A stretch of DNA of 64,000 nucleotides from Betaproteobacteria bacterium (GTDB taxonomy: Bacteria > Pseudomonadota > Gammaproteobacteria > Burkholderiales > Casimicrobiaceae): the NCBI GenBank assembly GCA_013298695.1, contig JAAFIS010000009.1, positions 62,001 to 126,000 of the forward strand. Direction: 5' to 3'. The notes beneath the pieces are model-generated. The model searched no databases and had not been told where the DNA came from. It saw nothing but the letters and a program-made list of their open reading frames with translations. The translations under genes were made by a program, and so were the position numbers. This document shows positions 36,457 through 45,218 of the stretch, in pieces (within the stretch, counting starts at the first letter, position 1; every line of letters starts with the position of its first letter).

Positions 36457-37989
36457 TTAACGTGATCGAATTATCGTTTCGAGCGCGGCATTCATTTCCA
36501 AATCTTGCGACGCTTGGCGTGCAGCAAAAGTTTTGTTGATAACAATATCTGGCTCCACGCTTGCGTTTGGCTGCGGCTGGATCGGATTGTTTGCGAGCAA
36601 CGGGATATCAATCGACACCCCCGAATTCGGCAGCGTGACCCATGTCAGTTCGCCTGCGTTTAAGCCGCGCAAATTGCCGCCGGTGCGCTGTCCGATGAGC
36701 GTTGCCGCGCCCGTGAGTTTGGCGAGGTGTGCAAGCTGAAACGTCGCAGATGAATTTTCCGCGCTCACTAGCAAATAGGTTTTGCCTGCGAAGGGCTTGC
36801 TGACGGGCATGATCGTGCGATCCACCTTCGTTTTGGGTAGAAACACAAATTGTTTCTCACCAATTTTTTCGACTTGTCCGGTGCGATCAAAAAAACCGTA
36901 GTCCCAGGTGTCGAGATACTTCGCAAGGATGTAGGGAACGCGTTCATAGGCCGAGATGGGTTGTGTTTCAGGCCACGTGTAAGGTGCTTTGAGTAGATGA
37001 GATAACAGCGCGCGATTGATTGCGCCGTCGCCGCCTTCGGTGTCTCGAATATCAATAATCAAATGCGCAGCTTTTTCGCGCTCAAGCGTTGCAAACGACT
37101 CTGTGAGCCAGCTCTTCCAATCGAACTTTGTGTTCCAAAACGCGAACGTCGGCAACCTCATTACGGCGACGTTGTTTTTGATCGTGAGTGTCCACGCTAA
37201 GCGCGCGGCGTCTGCATCGCGACCTTCCTCAATGCCCTGTGCGGCCATTGCTGATTTTCGCGCGGCGAAGGTCATTGCCGCCACCCGCACATTCGCCGTT
37301 GCGCCCTCAGAGCGACGAACCAATAGCCTGTATTCGCCGCGCTCAGGCGGCGACAGTAGCGGCCACACCAGATCCATCAAACTGGTTGCGAAACGATCAT
37401 GCGAGAGCTGGCGCAGGCGTTTGCCGTCACTTGATCCGTCAGCGCGAGCGTAGGGCAACATTTTCGCGATAACGTCGGCAGCGGGAACATCGTTGATCGC
37501 AAGGATTTCGTCGCCAGCGCGCACCGCAACGTCTGCGCTCGCAAGCACCAACCAGCGCGATTCGACGACTGTTAATTGCACCGGCAACTTGTTTTTTGCC
37601 TCATATAGCGCCGCGCGCACAACGCCGCCTTGGTTGAGCGGATTGGTCATCGTGTGTCCGCATTCAATGGCGGCAGCCAATTCCGTGGCGGCTAGATAGA
37701 GTTCGGTTGCGGATTTCGCGGCGTTGCCGCGTGCCTCAAACTTCGCGAACGCGGCGTCCATTTCTGCCGCTGTTTTGTATTTGTTGAGCGCCGGGTGAAG
37801 CTCTTTAAGCGCTCGGATTGCGATCCGCACATCTTGTTTCGCTTGGTTTTCGTTGAGCGAATCGAGTGCGTTGGGCTGGGTTTCGCTTTGCGCCACCGCG
37901 ACGGCGGCGAAAAAGCCCAGAACGAGCCAGGTGACGCATCGCCAATTTACGAGCGAACCAGCGCTGAAAGACACGACATTGTTTTGCAT
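36457..37989 (-). CDS. Secreted S41 family peptidase-like protein
   Basis: 510 residues from ATG 37989 with AGGA about 8 bases upstream; the frame extends to 38037 but lacks a better start. It has a signal peptide (C-V-T-W-L-V-L-G-F-F-A-A-V-A-V-A-Q). A central PDZ-like part has D-E-I-L-A-I-N-D-V-P-A. The C-terminal S41 core reads H-L-I-I-D-I-R-D-T-E-G-G-D-G, then S-A-E-N-S-S-A-T-F with the likely nucleophile Ser, and G-Q-R-T-G-G-N. This is the C-terminal processing peptidase fold; the general-base lysine could not be placed. It lies 90 bases downstream of the AraC gene on the same strand. Confidence 0.85.
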   Translation of the reverse strand: MQNNVVSFSAGSLVNWRCVTWLVLGFFAAVAVAQSETQPNALDSLNENQAKQDVRIAIRALKELHPALNKYKTAAEMDAAFAKFEARGNAAKSATELYLAATELAAAIECGHTMTNPLNQGGVVRAALYEAKNKLPVQLTVVESRWLVLASADVAVRAGDEILAINDVPAADVIAKMLPYARADGSSDGKRLRQLSHDRFATSLMDLVWPLLSPPERGEYRLLVRRSEGATANVRVAAMTFAARKSAMAAQGIEEGRDADAARLAWTLTIKNNVAVMRLPTFAFWNTKFDWKSWLTESFATLEREKAAHLIIDIRDTEGGDGAINRALLSHLLKAPYTWPETQPISAYERVPYILAKYLDTWDYGFFDRTGQVEKIGEKQFVFLPKTKVDRTIMPVSKPFAGKTYLLVSAENSSATFQLAHLAKLTGAATLIGQRTGGNLRGLNAGELTWVTLPNSGVSIDIPLLANNPIQPQPNASVEPDIVINKTFAARQASQDLEMNAALETIIRSR

Positions 37990-38079
37990 TGCAATTTCCT
38001 TAAACCGAACTATCGACAACTGCAATGTAGAAATCATTTACCGAGCTTGCGTCGCAAATCCCTGATTTTCAGCAAGTTT

Positions 38080-39267
38080 TTATGATTTGATACGTTCGCT
38101 CTCGAGTTTTTCTTTGAATTCGGTTGGCGTTAAGCCGCAATAGAGCTTAAACGAGCGATTGAAGCTCGCTTTTGAGCTGAATCCCGCGGCTAGCGCGATC
38201 TCCAGCAGATTCTGCGATGAGCGTTCGGCAAGCGTTTGCTTCACCGATTCGACGCGTTTGCGGTTGATGAACTCGTTGAAATTCATGCCGAGCCCATCGT
38301 TGATCGTGCGCGAAAGATCGCTGGTGTTGGTGCCGATTTTGCGTGCAAGGCTCGCCAGCGTGAGCTCGGGGTTTCGCCATTCTTGGCTCGTGTCTAGCTG
38401 TGAACTCAATGATATGGCTAATGTGCTCCAATCCCTATTTGTTTGGGCGGAGGATGATTTTTTATCAATTATCGAAATGGCTTCAGGAGCTGTCTTTACC
38501 CCAACATATGGGTCTATAGCCGGGGAAGCTGATGGTTCAATCCACGCGGGATACCTGTGTGCAGCGTTGCGATAGCCCTCAGTACCGAGGTAGTACGCGA
38601 GGATTTGTAGCCACAGATAGAACGGGAACAACTCAAAATAATTGAGCGGCGAGACGAAGGTGCGCCATGCCGTCAGCGCGATCCAGAAAACAAGCGTGAT
38701 GCCGAGCGCGATCAAGAAATTGCGCACCCAGTCGATGTGATGCTCTTCGCGATCGCTCACATTTTCGTTGAGCCACGATTGATAACCGCGATAGTGACGC
38801 AGTGCGATCCACCAATAAATCGCCAGTGAAATCAAGGTCAACGCGATCTCGGCGGGCATCACGTACGGCGCATGAAAACTCGTGTGCCACGCGTTTTTAA
38901 CCGAGAGTGGAAATGGAAAAACGACGCAGTAATAACCGAATTGAATGATCGCCGGAACAAAATGAAGCGCATCGCGTAAGCGCAATTTCTGATGCGGCGC
39001 GGTGAGCGTTTTTACATAGAAGTACAGTAGCGGACCAATGGCCAGTGATGCATCATCCGGCGTAAACGAGAGCCACGGATAAGCGTCGTAGAACCCGGCG
39101 TAGCCGATGATGAAAGGAAACAAGCGCATCGCAATCACGATTAGCAGCGCCGCGAGAAAGCGGTTGGCGACACGATTGTGTTTCGACAGCGCGAGCAGTG
39201 TGGCAAAGAGCACGCCGTAGAGTGCGCCGACCATGAGCGTGATGCTCATCGAACCAAACTGGATCAT
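38080..39267 (-). CDS. Membrane-anchored AraC family transcriptional regulator
   Basis: 395 residues from ATG 39267 (an ATG at 39249 and the frame to 39363 are alternatives). About seven hydrophobic helices fill residues 1-250. A C-terminal AraC helix-turn-helix pair follows: L-A-R-K-I-G-T-N-T-S-D-L-S-R-T-I and I-A-L-A-A-G-F-S-S-K-A-S-F-N-R-S-F-K, then G-L-T-P-T-E-F. Such proteins sense a signal in the membrane and bind DNA directly. The nearest likely target is the S41 peptidase gene downstream, but this is positional inference only. Confidence 0.9.
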   Translation of the reverse strand: MIQFGSMSITLMVGALYGVLFATLLALSKHNRVANRFLAALLIVIAMRLFPFIIGYAGFYDAYPWLSFTPDDASLAIGPLLYFYVKTLTAPHQKLRLRDALHFVPAIIQFGYYCVVFPFPLSVKNAWHTSFHAPYVMPAEIALTLISLAIYWWIALRHYRGYQSWLNENVSDREEHHIDWVRNFLIALGITLVFWIALTAWRTFVSPLNYFELFPFYLWLQILAYYLGTEGYRNAAHRYPAWIEPSASPAIDPYVGVKTAPEAISIIDKKSSSAQTNRDWSTLAISLSSQLDTSQEWRNPELTLASLARKIGTNTSDLSRTINDGLGMNFNEFINRKRVESVKQTLAERSSQNLLEIALAAGFSSKASFNRSFKLYCGLTPTEFKEKLESERIKS

Positions 39268-39576
39268 CAGCAATTGCTCGATGGCGCTTGAACAGCAGTC
39301 GTGTTCGCACGAAAGCTCAAGCGCCTTAGAAGACGATACATAGCTGCTGCGCTCAACCCCCAATTAAATTGAGCGAACCGCCTATTTTTGTAAATTCTTG
39401 GATCAGTCATTAATACTGCTTGGCGACCAATGCATTCGGTCTTACCGATCGTCTGTTGGATGAAAATAGTGAAATCTTTATTTATTAGGGAGTTACACGT
39501 GTTTATTCATGTGTTTTATGAGGATGCGCTCCCTTGAAGCCCTAGCTCATCGGCGTTGTGTGACAAGCTTTCGAGT
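39268..39576. other. Intergenic region between pncB and the AraC gene
   Basis: 309 bases. A CCCCAATTAAATTGAGCG stretch at about 39357-39374 resembles the recurrent AATTGGG palindromes. The rest is AT-rich and may hold the promoter of the AraC gene. No gene was seen. Confidence 0.4.
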
Positions 39577-40740
39577 CTATGTAATTTCGAAAACTTGCTT
39601 CAAATAAGCCAAATACGATGGATCGTCGCACATTGTTTTCCCCGGTGTGTCTGAGAGTTTTGCAACGGGCTGCCCGTTGCAGCGAACCATTTTGAGCACG
39701 ATTTGCAGCGGCGTTAACCCAACGTCGTTGGTGAGATTGGTGCCAATGCCAAATGCAGTTTTCGCGCGTCCCTGAAAATGATTGGCCAATTCGATTGCGC
39801 GCTGAAAGGTCAGCCCGTCGCTGAACACGAGCGTCTTTGTTTTCGGATCAACGCGGTTTGCCAAATAATGATTGATGATCGCTTCGCCCCAAGCAATCGG
39901 GTCGCCGCTATCGTGGCGCGCACCATCAAATAGTTTGCAGAAATACATGTCGAAATCACGCATGAAGGCCTTCAAGCCAGCAACATCAGAAAGCGCAATG
40001 CCCAAGTCGCCGCGATACTCGTCCGCCCACTTTTGAAACGCCCAACGCTGCGAATCGCGAAGCCGTGGCCCCAATGCCTGCGCGGCTTGTAGCCATTCAT
40101 GCGCCATCGTGCCCACCGCGAGCAGCCCGAGCTCTTTGGCGAAAAACACGTTGCTCGTGCCAACAAAATTTTGCGGCACGTGTTGTTTCACGGCACTCAA
40201 TACTTCGCGCTGCCACTCGTGAGAAAAGCGCCTCCGCGTGCCGTAATCGGCGAACGAAAACGCGAGCGACGGTGTTTGCGCTGCGACCAGCGCTAACTTT
40301 TGGGTCAAGCGCGCGCGGCCCTCGGCCAATTCGTGTCCCGCGCTTTGAGCGCGGAAATAGCTCTCGTTGACGATGGCGAGTACCGGGATCTCAAACAAAA
40401 TTGTGTGCAACCACGGCCCCTTGATTTCGATCTCAAGATCATCGCCGTGGGCGCGCGCGGTGATGTGTTTTCGATTGAAATGAAAGAGCGCGAGAAAGTC
40501 AACGAAATCGCTTTTGATGTAGCGCAAATTGCGCAAGTACGAGAGCTCGTCTTCACTAAATCGAAGCATGCAGAGCGCGTCGAGTTCGTCGTTAACCGCA
40601 TCTGCAATTCGCGCGAGCGCAAAGCCCTCATTGCGGCATTTGAAGCGGTATTCCACATGCGCACCCGGAAACTGATGCAAGACCGCCTGCATCATCGTGA
40701 ACTTGTAGAGATCCGTGTCGAGGAGCGAGCGAATGATCAA
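39577..40740 (-). CDS. pncB: Nicotinate phosphoribosyltransferase
   Basis: 387 residues. The start is TTG at 40740: the family N-terminus [15 protein letters not shown] begins right there, and no upstream ATG exists. It makes nicotinate mononucleotide from nicotinate and PRPP, ATP-coupled, in NAD salvage. Visible motifs are [27 protein letters not shown] and [10 protein letters not shown], all PncB signatures. No pyridine nucleotide genes are nearby. A long plus-strand frame covering it is an antisense shadow. Confidence 0.95.
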   Translation of the reverse strand: MIIRSLLDTDLYKFTMMQAVLHQFPGAHVEYRFKCRNEGFALARIADAVNDELDALCMLRFSEDELSYLRNLRYIKSDFVDFLALFHFNRKHITARAHGDDLEIEIKGPWLHTILFEIPVLAIVNESYFRAQSAGHELAEGRARLTQKLALVAAQTPSLAFSFADYGTRRRFSHEWQREVLSAVKQHVPQNFVGTSNVFFAKELGLLAVGTMAHEWLQAAQALGPRLRDSQRWAFQKWADEYRGDLGIALSDVAGLKAFMRDFDMYFCKLFDGARHDSGDPIAWGEAIINHYLANRVDPKTKTLVFSDGLTFQRAIELANHFQGRAKTAFGIGTNLTNDVGLTPLQIVLKMVRCNGQPVAKLSDTPGKTMCDDPSYLAYLKQVFEIT

Positions 40741-41185
40741 GAGGTAACGCCAGGCAGGCGACTGAAAAACGAGGCGGAGCCGAGTGTAGAGCAGGTGGTG
40801 AAAGCTAGCGAACTGGTGTCGAACCAGTGCATCTTAAACGAGCCTTCTGCCTATGGCTAAATTGTCGCGACCCCTATTTTATTGTGCGAAGAGGATTATT
40901 CGCGAGTTATCGCGTATAAATAAAAATCTTCAGAAGTGATTATTTACCGAGCATTTACGGAATAAGATATATCCATGAAATGCCGCAAAAAGTTAACTTC
41001 GCCCAAGGGTGCGTTGCGCCGCGTTTCAGAGCGGAAACGCCGTTGGTCTGAGTGAGTAAAACGCGATGCACGAGCCGCGTGCGGAGCCGCTAGCATCAAG
41101 CTATGAAGTGATTCACTCGTGCGGGGGCTATGCGAGTGGCTAGTTTTTCGATTCAAACGGGCGACCAACGCCGCCAACGCTGCTT
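40741..41185. other. Intergenic region between pncB and the metalloprotease gene
   Basis: 445 bases with divergent genes either side, so two promoters are expected here. A palindrome ACTGGTGTCGAACCAGT at about 40809-40825 looks T-arm-like, but no tRNA could be folded around it. No gene was seen. Confidence 0.4.
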
Positions 41186-43378
41186 ATGAATACTCTACCC
41201 TCGCTCCGTTTCGTCTCGCTTTGTCTCGCGATTTCGATGAACCTCGCATGGTGTGCTGTCGCGAGTGCCCGAAATTTGAACACGCTGCCAGCGGTCGATT
41301 TATCAGCAATCCGCAGCGCCAAACCGCTTGCTGTGTTCGGACGCGATTCGGGGCTCAGTTCCACCGTGAACGAAAAACGCGCCTCGCTCTTGTCTGCGGA
41401 TTTGCGCAAACGCGGTCTAGCGCTCGGCGGGTCGGTGGCGCAAATTGATTCGGATTCCGTTTTTTCGGCCGCAGTCGGTGACGAATTTGTGTTCTCCGCA
41501 CCCGGGCGAGCGACTATTACTTACCGCACAGAGCAGCTAGTTTTTCCAGTGGCGGGCGGCGTGGTGTGGCAAGGGCGCGCACTGAACGATGGTTTTCCAA
41601 AGCGCGCGTACTTGTCGAGAGTCGACGACGCGGTGACCGGTTTTTTCGACGGTGCCGAGACGCAGTTTGAGTTGCTCAATATTGATCCGTTGTTAGCCGA
41701 GAGTGACACCGTGCGTAGCGGCAACAGCGCATCGGTGTATGTGATCGATTTGCAAACCATTGGCGCGAGCCGCGCCATCAGCGCAATCAACGACGCGATT
41801 CCGCCGCCTCCGTTTGAATTGCGTTCCCCCGACGTGCAAGCGGAGATCTTGAGGCGTCGCGCGGAGGACGCTAGGGCCGAGAGACGTTTGCAAGAAAAAG
41901 CGGCGCCAACGCCGCAATCGACGATCGACGTGTTGATTGCGTACACCGCAGGCATGGTCACCCGTTACTCAACCGTTGCGGGCGTGCAATCACGACTCAA
42001 CACGCTGATTCAGTACGCGAACACAGCATATGCAAATAGTGAAGTTGGGATCACGTTGAGCCTTGTTCATTCGGTGCAGGTGAGTTACCCAGATACTGGG
42101 AGCAATGGAACTGCGCTCGATGAACTCACGGGGTCTGATGGTGGCGGTCCGGTCACTATTCCGCCGAGTTTGAGTGCGATTGCGGGGCTGCGCAACACCT
42201 ACGGCGCCGACTTAGTGGCGCTGATACGTCCGTTTGCCCGTGCGACTCACGCGAGCTGCGGCATCGCCTGGGTCAACGGATACAACGTGACCAACATTGG
42301 CGACGATGCGGCGTTCGGCTACTCGGTTTCAAGCGATGGCAACGACGTCGGCGGAACGAATTTCTTCTGCCCACCTGGCACCTTCGCCCATGAATTGGGG
42401 CACAACATGGGACTCGGCCACGATCGCGCAAACGCCAGCACTGTCCCCGGCGCGACGCGCTACGCGTATGGCTACACGCTGCCGAGCACGAACATCGGCG
42501 ATGTAATGTCGTACGCGAGCACCGACGTTCAGGCGTTTTCCAATCCGTCGTTGCGATGCACCGGATCGACCTGCACCATCAATGGTGGCGGAACGGCGTT
42601 TGGCGTTCCCGCAGACGGTGCAAACGAAGCGTGTATCAGCACGGCGGGTGGTTGTATCGCCTCGCAGGCTTCAAATTGCACGACCAACCCGAGCAGCTGC
42701 GCGGATGCGTCGCGTGCGCTTAACTTCACGCGCGTGAAGGTGTCGCAATTCAGAGCTTCCGCTGCTGCGACGCCATCGATTTCCGGCAGCGCAACGATAA
42801 GTGGGGGCGGCAACGTCGCCAATGGCACAGCGGTGTGCGCGAACCCTTCGGCAGGAGTGACCTGCCAAGCGGTTAACAGCGGCGCGTTTTCTTGCACGGT
42901 GCCTTCGGGCTGGACCGGCACGCTGCATCTGCAGGCGGGCAACAGCAATCGCGTTGCGGCGAAGCGATTTGCGAGCGGCATTACCTCAGCGCAGAGCGGC
43001 CAAAACTTTGTGGTGAGCGCTGCAACCGCTTTCGCTTGTAATCTTGATATCGATAACGACGGACTGTTCACACCATCCACCGACGGCGTGATGGTGTTGC
43101 GCAGGATGTTCGGTGTGACGGGCACGGCGATGACCGTGGCATCGTCGCAGGCTTGTGCGCAGCGCACTTCGACCACCGATATGGCGAATTATTTGGCAGG
43201 ACGCACGTACGATTTCAACGCTGCGGGTAATGCGGTGTCGGCGTCGCGAGAGGGGCTCGTGTTGCTGCGCCTGATGCTTGGGCTGCCGGGCAACACTGCC
43301 GTGAGCGGAACGCAGCTCACGTGGTCGAACATCAGAACGTCGTTGAACAACTACTGTGGTACGAGCTTCCAGCCTTAG
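41186..43378 (+). CDS. Secreted metzincin metalloprotease (reprolysin-like) with dockerin-like tail
   Basis: 730 residues with a Sec signal (L-C-L-A-I-S-M-N-L-A-W-C-A-V-A-S-A). A propeptide-like part precedes the catalytic domain from about residue 240 (I-D-V-L-I-A-Y-T-A-G-M-V). The zinc motif is H-E-L-G-H-N-M-G-L-G-H-D (His about 402), and the Met-turn V-M-S-Y lies at about 440. It then has an Ig-like part (about 540-615) and the shared C-terminal two-repeat module at 618-730 (C-N-L-D-I-D-N-D-G; R-E-G-L-V-L-L-R-L-M-L-G; C-G-T-S-F). About 207 bases around the module start are nearly identical to the next gene. It is likely an extracellular protease. Confidence 0.92.
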   Translation: MNTLPSLRFVSLCLAISMNLAWCAVASARNLNTLPAVDLSAIRSAKPLAVFGRDSGLSSTVNEKRASLLSADLRKRGLALGGSVAQIDSDSVFSAAVGDEFVFSAPGRATITYRTEQLVFPVAGGVVWQGRALNDGFPKRAYLSRVDDAVTGFFDGAETQFELLNIDPLLAESDTVRSGNSASVYVIDLQTIGASRAISAINDAIPPPPFELRSPDVQAEILRRRAEDARAERRLQEKAAPTPQSTIDVLIAYTAGMVTRYSTVAGVQSRLNTLIQYANTAYANSEVGITLSLVHSVQVSYPDTGSNGTALDELTGSDGGGPVTIPPSLSAIAGLRNTYGADLVALIRPFARATHASCGIAWVNGYNVTNIGDDAAFGYSVSSDGNDVGGTNFFCPPGTFAHELGHNMGLGHDRANASTVPGATRYAYGYTLPSTNIGDVMSYASTDVQAFSNPSLRCTGSTCTINGGGTAFGVPADGANEACISTAGGCIASQASNCTTNPSSCADASRALNFTRVKVSQFRASAAATPSISGSATISGGGNVANGTAVCANPSAGVTCQAVNSGAFSCTVPSGWTGTLHLQAGNSNRVAAKRFASGITSAQSGQNFVVSAATAFACNLDIDNDGLFTPSTDGVMVLRRMFGVTGTAMTVASSQACAQRTSTTDMANYLAGRTYDFNAAGNAVSASREGLVLLRLMLGLPGNTAVSGTQLTWSNIRTSLNNYCGTSFQP
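42911..43117 (+). repeat. 207-base near-identical repeat, copy 1
   Basis: Within the metalloprotease gene. It matches 44627-44833 in the CAP gene with only about four to six differences seen by eye, mostly at the start (TGGACCGGCACGCTGC vs TGGACCGGCACGCTTC). It covers the end of the Ig-like part and the first dockerin-like repeat. Confidence 0.85.
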
Positions 43379-43390
43379 GGCTTGTTTACG

Positions 43391-45091
43391 ATGAGAACAC
43401 ACTCGCACTCAACCCTTCGACGCGCATTGGTCGCGATTCTGTGTAGCGCGACGGCGTTCGCCTCGGCGCTAGCGTCGAGTAAGCAAGAACTGGCGGATGG
43501 CACCGAATTGCTCCCCGCGCCTCGCGCCGAGCTCAGCGAACTCATGCGTTACTGGGATTCGAAGCCGATCCAGCAGAAATCCAATCAGTCGGCGCTAACG
43601 CGTACGCAAGTGGTGAACCTTTTCAACACGCTATACACGCCCGGCAACGGTGCGAGCATGGGCTTCACGGGGTCAGGCGCACCGACCTGTGATCCTGGCA
43701 GCACCAGCGCGAGCTATCGGCAGGCAACACTTGATCGCGTCAATTTCTTTCGTCAGATAGCAGGATTGCCCAACGTCAGTTTCTCTAACCCAACCGCCAC
43801 GAACGGAATGCAAGGTCAAGCAGCGGCTTTGATGCAAAGTGTGAACAGTGGTTTGAGTCATTCGCCGCCGACTAGCTGGGTTTGCTACTCGGAAGCGGGC
43901 GCAAGCGGCTCGGGTTCGAGCAATCTGGCTAAAGGCGCGGCGGGCCCCAGCGCGATTGATCTCTACATGGATGATTTCGGCCGCAACAATGCGCCCGTGG
44001 GTCATCGTCGGTGGGTGCTCTACCCGGCGCTTGCTGCGAGTTTCTCAGGCGACGCGAGCGCCAGCTCATCCACCAATTCACTTCGTGTGTTCGGCAGCGG
44101 CGTCTGGGGCGCGCGCGCGGCGATGCCCAATGGCGTGGCTTGGCCGCCCGGCGGCTTCGTTCCCTATCAAGCCTTGCCCGATGTATCAAATCGGTGGTCA
44201 TTTAGTTGGCCAGGGGCAAACATGGCGAATGCAACGGTGACGATCACAAAAAATGGGCAAGCGGTTGCGATTCTCGGTTACGACGCTCGTGATGACGATG
44301 GCTTTGGTGACGCTACCGTTGTGTTCAGGCCGAACAACATTGCCGCGAATGGCCCCGCCGTTTCCTACACGTCACCGGGCGGCCTCGATCAAGCCTACGA
44401 AGTGACGATTTCCGGACTGAGTGGGAACGGCGTGCCTGCATCGGTGAACTACACCGTGACGGTGATCGATCCTGCATCGTCACCGAACGTCAGTGTGAGT
44501 GGTGTGGCGCTGTTGGCGGCGGGAGGCAATGTGCCTGATGGCACGGCGCTATGCGCAAATCCCTCAGCGGGGGTCAATTGCAGCGCGATGAGCGCTGGAA
44601 GTTACTCGTGCAGTGTCCCGGCGGGTTGGACCGGCACGCTTCATCTGCAAGCCGGCAACAGCAATCGCGTTGCGGCGAAGCGATTTGCGAGCGGCATTAC
44701 CTCAGCGCAGAGCGGCCAAAACTTTGTGGTGAGCGCAGCAACCGCTTTCGCTTGTAATCTTGATATCGATAACGACGGACTGTTCACACCATCCACCGAC
44801 GGCGTGATGGTGTTGCGCAGGATGTTCGGTGTGTCGGGGGTGAATGTAGCGGTGGCCTCCAGCGCGGCATGCGCTCAACGCACGGTGGCCTCAGACATGG
44901 CCGCTTACGTCGCCGGGCGCACGTATGACGTTCGAGGCGTTGGGGCGTCGTTGAGTGCGTCGCGCGAGGGCTTGATTTTGTTGCGGCTGATGCTCGGCCT
45001 TCCCGGCTCGCAAGCCGTGGTCGGCACCGGATTGACGTGGAACGCAACGCTGCAATCGCAGATTAACAATGCCTGTGGCACGAGTTTTTAG
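43391..45091 (+). CDS. Secreted CAP-domain protein with dockerin-like tail
   Basis: 566 residues from ATG 43391 (the frame begins at a TTG 9 bases earlier). It has a signal peptide (L-V-A-I-L-C-S-A-T-A-F-A-S-A-L-A-S). Residues about 95-250 form a CAP/SCP domain: R-V-N-F-F-R-Q-I-A-G-L, N-S-G-L-S-H-S-P, A-K-G-A-A-G-P, G-H-R-R-W-V-L. A beta-sandwich part follows, then the Ig-like and two-repeat C-terminal module (455-566) also found in the neighbouring proteases. Bacterial CAP proteins are secreted, but their activities are mostly unknown. It starts 12 bases after the metalloprotease stop, so the two are probably co-transcribed. Confidence 0.9.
   Translation: MRTHSHSTLRRALVAILCSATAFASALASSKQELADGTELLPAPRAELSELMRYWDSKPIQQKSNQSALTRTQVVNLFNTLYTPGNGASMGFTGSGAPTCDPGSTSASYRQATLDRVNFFRQIAGLPNVSFSNPTATNGMQGQAAALMQSVNSGLSHSPPTSWVCYSEAGASGSGSSNLAKGAAGPSAIDLYMDDFGRNNAPVGHRRWVLYPALAASFSGDASASSSTNSLRVFGSGVWGARAAMPNGVAWPPGGFVPYQALPDVSNRWSFSWPGANMANATVTITKNGQAVAILGYDARDDDGFGDATVVFRPNNIAANGPAVSYTSPGGLDQAYEVTISGLSGNGVPASVNYTVTVIDPASSPNVSVSGVALLAAGGNVPDGTALCANPSAGVNCSAMSAGSYSCSVPAGWTGTLHLQAGNSNRVAAKRFASGITSAQSGQNFVVSAATAFACNLDIDNDGLFTPSTDGVMVLRRMFGVSGVNVAVASSAACAQRTVASDMAAYVAGRTYDVRGVGASLSASREGLILLRLMLGLPGSQAVVGTGLTWNATLQSQINNACGTSF
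44627..44833 (+). repeat. 207-base near-identical repeat, copy 2
   Basis: Within the CAP gene, the partner of 42911-43117. The alignment keeps the reading frame, so both copies code for the same module. Confidence 0.85.
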
Positions 45092-45218
45092 CCGCGTGAA
45101 CGTAGCGGTCGGAGCGTATGACTTGGGTCGCGCTCATCATTGATGGAAAGAGATTTGCTATTTGTACCTTCATTCAGCCATCACTACTAAACGTCTATTC
45201 TATTGGGCGAATCAAGCG

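Noticed and set aside
40800..40840. T-arm-like palindrome suggesting a tRNA
   Set aside because: No acceptor, D or anticodon stems could be placed on either strand.
40300..40860. Long plus-strand frame across pncB
   Set aside because: It is antisense to a complete pncB with all family motifs, and its translation shows no domain.
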